A stretch of 64,000 nucleotides of DNA. Source: Actinacidiphila rubida. Its GTDB lineage: Bacteria; Actinomycetota; Actinomycetes; Streptomycetales; Streptomycetaceae. Location: positions 1 through 64,000 of the forward strand of contig NZ_FODD01000033.1 in the NCBI RefSeq assembly GCF_900110255.1. The letters are read 5' to 3'. How positions within the stretch are numbered: position 1 is the stretch's first letter; the number at the start of each line of letters is the position of its first letter. The notes under the pieces are model-generated. The model saw only the letters and a program-made list of their open reading frames with translations. It was not told the DNA's origin and did no database searches. Of this stretch, positions 58,563-64,000 are shown one piece after another. Position numbers and translations under genes: made by a program.

Positions 58563-60393
58563 GGGCCAGCAGCAGGGTGTCGGCGGGGGAGCAGGACACC
58601 GGGCGGGCCTCGGTGAAGCCCTTGTCGCGCAGGACGCGGGTGTGCCACTGCACGGACGGCATGTCGCCTTCGTCGTCGGGGCTGTAGATCTCCCACCGCC
58701 GGGCGGTGGGTTCGGCCAGGGCCGGGTCCTTGGCGGCCAGTTGCCACCAGTCGGTCCAGTCCAGGGCGCCCTCGCGGCGGGCCTGGTCCATGCGGGCCTG
58801 CCGCTGGGCGGTTTCGGCGGCGTTGATCCGGGGGGTGGTCTCGTCGGTCATGCGGTCGGCGTTCATGAAGATGCCGCCGTCGCGGACGAGTTCGGCGACC
58901 TGCCCGTACAAGGTGGCGACGGGTCCGCTGCGCAGCCAGTGCAGGGCGGTGGCGGTCAGGACCGCGTCGTAGCTGGGGTGGGGCAGCAGTTCGGGCCAGG
59001 CGGGGTCGGTGAGGTCGGCTTCGAGGAGGGTCACCCGGTCGTCGCCGGCGAAGGTGCCGCGGGCGATGGTGAGCAGGGCGGGGTCGAGGTCGATGCCGGT
59101 GACGGTGGTCTGGGGGAAGCGGGCGAGCAGGCGTGCGGTGATGGTGCCGGTGCCGCAGGCGAGGTCCAGGACGCGCGGCCGGGTGCCCACGCAGGCCTGG
59201 ACCATGTCGAGCATGGTCTGGAACTGCTCCTCGCGGTGGGGCATGTACCACTGCTGCTGCCGGTCCCAGCTGTCCTGCCAGGACTGCCAGTCGGTGCCGG
59301 TGGTGCCGGTGGTGCCGGTGGTGCCGGTCGCGGTCGTGGTGGCCATGGGGTCCTTCCTTCGGGTTCGCCGGGTCGTGACGGCGGCCAGTGCGCGTGCCGC
59401 GGCCAGGACGTGGGCGGTGTCGTGTTCCTGGTGCACCACGAAGCGCACGTAGCCGCCGGGCAGGGGCAGCACGTGGACCCCGCGTTCGGCCAGGGCCGCG
59501 GTGAGGGTGTGCTCGCTGCGGCCGGGCAGCCGCACGGTGACGATGTTGGTGCGGTGCGCGGGTGCGGGGACGTCGGCTCCGGGGACCTGGGCCAGTTCAC
59601 CGGCCAGGAGCGCCGCGAGCGCGTGGTCGTCGGCCAGGCGGGGGATGCGCGCCAGGGCGGTGAGGCCCGCGGCGGCCAGGATCCCGCTCTGGTGCATGGT
59701 GCCGCCCAGGCCCAGCCGGATGTCGCGGGCCGCTTCGATGAAGTCCCTGGTGCCGGCCAGCAGCGACCCGGCCGGTGCTCCCAGCCCCTTGGCCAGGCAG
59801 AACGTCACGCTGTGCGCGCCGGCGGCCATCTGGGCCACGCTGTGGCGCAAGGCGGTGGCCGCGTTGGCCAGGCGGGCGCCGTCCAGGTGCAGGTGCGCGT
59901 CGTGGCGGGCGGCGAGTTCGGCCAGTTCGGCCTGCGTGGCGGGGGGCAGTGCGTTGCCGTCGCACAGCATGGCGGTGTTCTCCGCGCACACCACGTGCCC
60001 GCCGCCGTCCCGGGCCAGTGCGCGGTGCACGGCGCCGGTCTCCAGGGCGCCGCCGCCGTTCTGGGGGACCTCGGTGAGGCGGGCGCCGGCGAACCGGCGG
60101 ATCGCGGCGCCCTCGAAGCGGGCGATGTGGGTGCGGCTGCCGGCGACGACGTGCGGTGCGGGTGCCTGTGTGGCGGCCAGCACCGCCACCAGGTTGGACA
60201 TGGTGCTGCTGGGCAGGAACAGGGCGGCTTCCTTGCCGAGCAGGGTGGCGCCCTGGCGTTCCAGGCGCCCGACGGTGGGGTCGTCGCCGTAGGCGTCGTC
60301 GCCGACGTCGGCCGCGGTCATGGCCGCGCGCATCGCCTGGTCGGGCATGGTGCGGGTGTCGCTGCGGAAGTCGTGCGGCAGGTCAGCGGTCAT
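58555..60393 (-). CDS. Threonine aldolase-methyltransferase fusion in one reading frame
   Basis: A continuous 612-residue frame. Residues 1-345 form a PLP-dependent L-threonine/beta-hydroxy-amino-acid aldolase: DFRSDTRTMP at the N-terminus, Lys202 in SVTFCLAKGLGAPAG as PLP lysine, LHLDGARLANAA. Residues 350-612 form a class I methyltransferase with VLDLACGTGTITA (408-420) and a C-terminal domain of the methyltransferase_11 type. No stop separates them. A second start, ATG at 59346 after GAAGGACCCC, could also produce the 263-residue methyltransferase alone. Fusion versus internal start cannot be settled from sequence. It overlaps the aldehyde dehydrogenase by 11 bases. Confidence 0.8.
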   Translation of the reverse strand: MTADLPHDFRSDTRTMPDQAMRAAMTAADVGDDAYGDDPTVGRLERQGATLLGKEAALFLPSSTMSNLVAVLAATQAPAPHVVAGSRTHIARFEGAAIRRFAGARLTEVPQNGGGALETGAVHRALARDGGGHVVCAENTAMLCDGNALPPATQAELAELAARHDAHLHLDGARLANAATALRHSVAQMAAGAHSVTFCLAKGLGAPAGSLLAGTRDFIEAARDIRLGLGGTMHQSGILAAAGLTALARIPRLADDHALAALLAGELAQVPGADVPAPAHRTNIVTVRLPGRSEHTLTAALAERGVHVLPLPGGYVRFVVHQEHDTAHVLAAARALAAVTTRRTRRKDPMATTTATGTTGTTGTTGTDWQSWQDSWDRQQQWYMPHREEQFQTMLDMVQACVGTRPRVLDLACGTGTITARLLARFPQTTVTGIDLDPALLTIARGTFAGDDRVTLLEADLTDPAWPELLPHPSYDAVLTATALHWLRSGPVATLYGQVAELVRDGGIFMNADRMTDETTPRINAAETAQRQARMDQARREGALDWTDWWQLAAKDPALAEPTARRWEIYSPDDEGDMPSVQWHTRVLRDKGFTEARPVSCSPADTLLLALK

Positions 60394-61897
60394 GGCGGGC
60401 GCTGTCCGCGTCGAGCGGGCCGGGATGCGTCCGCCCCACGCTGGGGTGCGGGTCCTGGGGCGGTTCGGGGCGGTGGGGGGTGCCGATCCACACCGCGCGG
60501 GTGTGGGTGTACTGGTCGGCGGCGCGCACGCCCAGTTCGCGGCCGTATCCGCTGTGGCCGATGCCGCCGACGCTGACGGGTTCCTCGGTGTCGCCCCAGG
60601 TGTTCACCCAGACCATGCCGGCCCGAAGGCGGCGGGCGAATTCCTCGGCGCGCCCGGCGTGCGTGGTCCACACCGACGCGGACAGGCCGTAGTCGGTGTC
60701 GTGGGCCAGGTGCAGTGCCTGGGCCTCGGTGCGGAACGTGGTGACGGACAGAACCGGGCCGGACAGTTCCTCCCGCCAGGCCGGCCGGGTCAGGGGGACG
60801 TCGTCCAGGACGACGGGGGTGACGTAGAAGCCGCCGGTGTGGGTGGGCGGCAGGGCCGGCTGCAGGCTGTCGTGGCCGGGCGGGAGGTGGACCTTGGCGC
60901 CGTGTCCGGCGGCGTCCTCGACGGCGGCGTGGACGCGTTGCTGGGCGGCCCGGGTGGTCAGGGGGCCCAGGTCGGTGGCGGGGTCGTCGGTGGGGCCGAT
61001 GGTGCGCCGCGCGGTCAGTTCCAGCAGGCGCCGTACGAACGCGTCGTGGACGTGTTCGTGGATGACGAGCCGGGAGGCGCCGACGCACATCTGGCCGGTG
61101 TTGCCGGTGAAGGCCTCCACCGTGGCCTGGGCGGCCGCTTCGAGGTCCGCGTCGGGGAAGACGATCAGCGGGTTCTTTCCGCCCAGTTCGAGGGAGACCC
61201 TCTTGACCGAGCCGGCGCAGCGGGCGGCGACGTCGCGGCCCGCGGCGGTGGAGCCGGTGAAGGAGACGGCCGCGATCTGGGGGAGTTCGCACAGCATCCG
61301 GCCGGTCCCGGCGCCGCCGTAGACCGCGGACAGCACGTGCGGGGGCAGGATGCCGTCGGCCAGGCCCACGAGGGCCTGCACGCTGCGGGGGGTGTCCGGG
61401 GAGGGTTTGACCACCACGGTGTTGCCGTGCGCGAGCGCCCCGGCGATCTTCCACGAGGCCATCAGCAGCGGGTAGTTGGAGGGGGCGATGGCCGCGACGA
61501 CGCCGAGCGGGATCCGGTCGGTGTAGGAGCGGACGCCGGTTTCGCCGGGGTGGATCTCGCCCGCGGGCTGCAGCGTCTGGCCGGCGAACCACTCCAGGGC
61601 GCGGGCGGCGAACTCCACTTCGCCGCCGATGCGGGCGACGGGCTTTCCCGCGTCCCGCCGTTCCCGTTCGATCAGGCCGTCGCGGTCCTGCCGCAGCCGG
61701 CCGGCCAGTTCACGCAGGTGCGCGGCGCGTTCGCGGGGCGCGGTGCCGGCCCAGGCGGGGAACGCGGCGGCGGCGCGGTCGGCGATGCCGGCGCACTGCT
61801 CGGCGGGGGTGTCGGGCAGCGTGCCGAACTGCTCGCCGGTGGCCGGGTCGTACAGGGGCCGGGGGGTTGCCGGGGACGGGTGCGGTCGGCTGGTCAC
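60383..61897 (-). CDS. NAD(P)-dependent aldehyde dehydrogenase
   Basis: A 504-residue aldehyde dehydrogenase of normal length. It has IAPSNYPLLMASWKIAGAL, the cofactor loop FTGSTAAG, the general base Glu237 in VSLELGGKNP and the catalytic Cys271 in GNTGQMCVGASR. It oxidises an aldehyde to the acid; with the aldolase next door the substrate could be an aldol-derived aldehyde such as acetaldehyde, which is inference. The GTG start overlaps the upstream gene's stop by four bases. The last 40 residues are His/Pro-rich and unconserved. Confidence 0.93.
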   Translation of the reverse strand: MTSRPHPSPATPRPLYDPATGEQFGTLPDTPAEQCAGIADRAAAAFPAWAGTAPRERAAHLRELAGRLRQDRDGLIERERRDAGKPVARIGGEVEFAARALEWFAGQTLQPAGEIHPGETGVRSYTDRIPLGVVAAIAPSNYPLLMASWKIAGALAHGNTVVVKPSPDTPRSVQALVGLADGILPPHVLSAVYGGAGTGRMLCELPQIAAVSFTGSTAAGRDVAARCAGSVKRVSLELGGKNPLIVFPDADLEAAAQATVEAFTGNTGQMCVGASRLVIHEHVHDAFVRRLLELTARRTIGPTDDPATDLGPLTTRAAQQRVHAAVEDAAGHGAKVHLPPGHDSLQPALPPTHTGGFYVTPVVLDDVPLTRPAWREELSGPVLSVTTFRTEAQALHLAHDTDYGLSASVWTTHAGRAEEFARRLRAGMVWVNTWGDTEEPVSVGGIGHSGYGRELGVRAADQYTHTRAVWIGTPHRPEPPQDPHPSVGRTHPGPLDADSARHDR

Positions 61898-62997
61898 AAG
61901 GTGCCCTTCGGGTGGCGCGGCGGCCTCGGGGCGAGCAGGGCGCCCAGAGCGGACAGGACGGTCTCGCGGTCCACGCCCGCGTGGGTGCTGCTCACCAGCT
62001 TGCCTTCGGTGCCGGTGGCCGGATCGCTCCACTGGGCGTCGAACGGCCCGAGCCCGGGGTCGATGCAGGCCAGGTGCACCAGGTGGCCGGCGACGTCGGT
62101 CTGCTGGGTGGTGGCGGGGTGTTTCTCGCGCCGCGGCGGGAAGGGGATGCGTCCCTTGCCCGCCTGCTGGAGGACCACGCGCAGTTCGGCGGCGTCCAGG
62201 TCGGCGCGGGTGTAGACGATCTCGGTCTCCTGGGCGCCGTCCTCGCCCGTGAACGTCGCCGCGCTCTCGGCGGTGAAGCCGTCCAGCGCGCGGGGGGCGT
62301 GGTGCGCGTCCAGGAACGCGGCGAGTTCGCCGGCGGCGGCCCACTGCCCCTCGTGGCGGCGGCCACGGCGCTGGAAGGTGTACAGGCCGGTGGGCACGGC
62401 GACCATGTCCACCGGGTAGCGGGCCCAGTAGCTCAGGGCGTGGAAGGGGGTGCGCAGCACCCGCGCGACGACGTCGTCGCCGCCGGGCACCAGGTGCTCG
62501 TGCAGCGTGGTCAGTTCGGCGTCGGTGAACTGCCCTTCCAGGACCGACAGTTCGACGGTGGTGCGGCTCATGCGCACCGAGGTGGCGGGGTTGTTCAGGT
62601 AGTCCGTGCCGAACCAGAGGACGTGCCCGCTCGAGAGGGTCACCGGCCGGGTGTGGCTGCCCCACAGGCAGGGGTGGTCGGCGGCGGGGAACGCCCAGTC
62701 GTACAGGAACTGCTTGATGCGCAGGCGCCGGCCGGGCCCGGCGATCTCGCTGCGGTGCACCGCGTTGTTCGCCTCCGACCAGGGGCTGCGTCCGGTGGCC
62801 TCGCCGTGGTGGCCGGGCGGGGCCTCCTTGCGCAGCGTGGAGGTCAGGACGCGGCAGCCTTCGGGCAGCGCGGTGGGTTTCCACAGCACGAAGTTGCACC
62901 AGGGCTGGGCCTGTTCGGCGGGCAGTTCGACGGGCGCCGCCTCCAGGTCGGCGGCGCGCGGCACGATGTGCCAGTTCCAGTCTTTCCTGACCGTCAT
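61894..62997 (-). CDS. Unknown protein in a putative biosynthetic operon
   Basis: A 367-residue soluble protein I do not recognise. It is well balanced in composition, with Trp and His-rich patches: PWCNFVLWKPTALPEG, IKQFLYDWAFPAADHPCLWG, VLWFGTDYLNNPATSV, FHALSYWARYPVDMVAVPTGLY. No signal peptide, no membrane segment, no obvious cofactor motif. It is coupled to the aldehyde dehydrogenase by a four-base overlap. The ATG at 62997 has AGGAG nine bases upstream; an in-frame GTG at 63024 would add nine residues. It is a good candidate for an uncharacterised family. Confidence 0.6.
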   Translation of the reverse strand: MTVRKDWNWHIVPRAADLEAAPVELPAEQAQPWCNFVLWKPTALPEGCRVLTSTLRKEAPPGHHGEATGRSPWSEANNAVHRSEIAGPGRRLRIKQFLYDWAFPAADHPCLWGSHTRPVTLSSGHVLWFGTDYLNNPATSVRMSRTTVELSVLEGQFTDAELTTLHEHLVPGGDDVVARVLRTPFHALSYWARYPVDMVAVPTGLYTFQRRGRRHEGQWAAAGELAAFLDAHHAPRALDGFTAESAATFTGEDGAQETEIVYTRADLDAAELRVVLQQAGKGRIPFPPRREKHPATTQQTDVAGHLVHLACIDPGLGPFDAQWSDPATGTEGKLVSSTHAGVDRETVLSALGALLAPRPPRHPKGTL

Positions 62998-63123
62998 ACC
63001 GTGTGCTCCTGCTTTCTGTGTCACGGGGCCGGGCCGGGGCGGGCCGTGGGCGGGGCGGGCAGGCCGGGGGCCGGCGCTCTCGGGCGGCGCGGCGCGCCGT
63101 GCGCGGGGGTGCGGGGGGTGCGG

Positions 63124-64000
63124 CTACGGGCCGTCGTCGCGTTCGGTGTGCCAGGCCCGGGCCAGCAGGGACAGGGACGTCAGGAAGCGGTGCTCGATGC
63201 CCTGGTGGCCGCCGTCGTGCTCCTGGTACTCGTGGGCGACGCCGTGCCGGGCCAAGGTGGCGTGCAGCGCGCGTACGCCCCAGTGCATGTGGTATTCGTC
63301 GCGCTGCCCGGTGTCCAGGTACAGCAGCCGCAGTGCGCGCAGCCGCTCCAGGGCGCCGGCGACCAGGTGCACCGGGTCGTGGCGCAGCCATTCCTGCCAG
63401 ACCTCGGGGCGGAAGACGCCGGTGGCGGGGTCGCAGGGCAGGGCGTCGGCGGGGGCGGTGGGCGCGTGGGGGGTGTAGCACATGCCCATCGCGACCAGGC
63501 TCATGGCCACCATGAACGGGCCGTCGTGCGGTCCGGTGCGGCGGCGGGCGAGGAACGCGGTGACGCCGCCGGCCTGCCGCAGGGTGTCCAGGACGCCGGG
63601 CAGCAGCGGCAGGTAGGCGTGCTCGAAGCCGGCGTCGGGGGTGTGGGCGACGACCGCGCCGAACAGGTCGCCGCGCATGCCGGCGATCAGTGCCCCGTAG
63701 CCGCCGCTGGACTTGCCGCCGACGGCCCGCCAGGCGGGTTCGGGGCGGGTGCGGAAACGCTGGTCGACCTCGGTGACGACTTCGGCGAGGTAGTCGGAGT
63801 ACCGGCCGCAGGCGGGGGAGTTGATGTACTGCGAGCCGCCGAAGGCGGTCGCGCAGTCGGGAACGGCGACCAGGGCCCGCGGCGCGCTGCCCCGCGCCAT
63901 GGCCGCCCACATCTGCTGGGCGACCGGTGCGCCGAAGACGATGCCGCGGGTGGTCAGGGACGCCGTCGCGCCGAACCCGGGCAGCCAGTACAGGACCGGG
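63124..64000 (-). CDS. Esterase-like alpha/beta hydrolase, cut by the window end
   Basis: Partial gene: 292 residues to the stop are visible and the N-terminus lies beyond 64000. The visible start reads PVLYWLPGFGATASLTTRGIV, the oxyanion-hole region of the Esterase_D/S-formylglutathione hydrolase group. The nucleophile elbow is GGKSSGGYGALIAG; Asp and His follow in LYLDTGQRDEYHMHWG and EHDGGHQGIEHRFL. It presumably hydrolyses an ester or acyl intermediate of the adjacent operon, 126 bases downstream on the same strand. Confidence 0.82.
   Translation of the reverse strand, partial: PVLYWLPGFGATASLTTRGIVFGAPVAQQMWAAMARGSAPRALVAVPDCATAFGGSQYINSPACGRYSDYLAEVVTEVDQRFRTRPEPAWRAVGGKSSGGYGALIAGMRGDLFGAVVAHTPDAGFEHAYLPLLPGVLDTLRQAGGVTAFLARRRTGPHDGPFMVAMSLVAMGMCYTPHAPTAPADALPCDPATGVFRPEVWQEWLRHDPVHLVAGALERLRALRLLYLDTGQRDEYHMHWGVRALHATLARHGVAHEYQEHDGGHQGIEHRFLTSLSLLARAWHTERDDGP

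Noticed and set aside
61898..63910. In-frame upstream extension of the aldehyde dehydrogenase giving a 1175-residue fusion
   Set aside because: The upstream part is an Arg/Pro-rich shadow of the unknown gene and esterase gene. The aldehyde dehydrogenase family start matches the GTG at 61897, which overlaps the previous stop.

Overview
This is a very GC-rich actinomycete window, most likely Streptomyces or Kitasatospora. The signs are strong G/C third-position bias, GTG and TTG starts, SARP regulators, long C- or G-rich intergenic stretches, and a tap-tpg telomere-replication gene pair at 47363-50182. That pair means the replicon is probably linear: a chromosome arm or a linear plasmid.

Positions 215 to about 46288 read as one large biosynthetic region for a naphthoquinone meroterpenoid of the furaquinocin/naphterpin/furanonaphthoquinone type. 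Two SARP activators (215-1060 and 2855-3676) face each other across 1.8 kb of repeat-rich noncoding DNA. The aromatic core operon follows: a type III PKS (1,3,6,8-tetrahydroxynaphthalene synthase), a cupin quinone-forming oxygenase, a DegT-family aminotransferase, an O-methyltransferase, a WrbA-like flavoprotein and an AMP-forming ligase. Next come S-adenosylmethionine supply and recycling (metK, adenosine kinase, metF), two small proteins, a second methyltransferase, an ABBA (NphB-type) aromatic prenyltransferase, a TetR C-terminal-domain protein with no HTH, and an MFS exporter. A complete mevalonate operon (mvk-mvd-pmk-fni-hmgr-hmgs), an NphT7-type acetoacetyl-CoA synthase and a polyprenyl diphosphate synthase supply the prenyl donor. 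Between these lie homologues of CreE and CreD, the aspartate-nitrosuccinate pathway that makes nitrous acid. With the aminotransferase and AMP ligase they suggest a cryptic amination, diazotisation and dediazotisation on the naphthoquinone.

The most unusual part is 35622-42678. It is a tightly coupled Ebo-type operon: inositol-phosphate synthase, EboC/UbiA-like protein, TIM-barrel isomerase, EboA, EboB/TatD, EboE, and EboF/phosphodiesterase. Two secreted proteins follow: a ScyD/ScyE-like beta-propeller and a Tat-exported 5'-nucleotidase. In cyanobacteria the ebo operon is needed to deliver a scytonemin precursor to the periplasm, where Scy proteins finish it. The layout here suggests an analogous extracytoplasmic maturation step for an actinomycete meroterpenoid. 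In this copy an inositol-phosphate synthase appears in place of the usual EboD dehydroquinate-synthase-like protein.

From about 46357 onward are replicon and accessory genes: a TMEM175-type channel, tap-tpg, a DUF2255-SnoaL fusion, a LysR regulator, a SnoaL protein, an extra pyrE, a DUF1232 protein, a TetR regulator whose operator is shared with an SDR gene, a lipoprotein and an MFS transporter. At the right edge (58555-64000, minus strand) a second small, unrecognised operon encodes an esterase (cut by the window end), an unknown protein, an aldehyde dehydrogenase, and a single reading frame fusing a threonine aldolase to a methyltransferase. Functions come from recognisable motifs and remembered family sequences; no database search was run.
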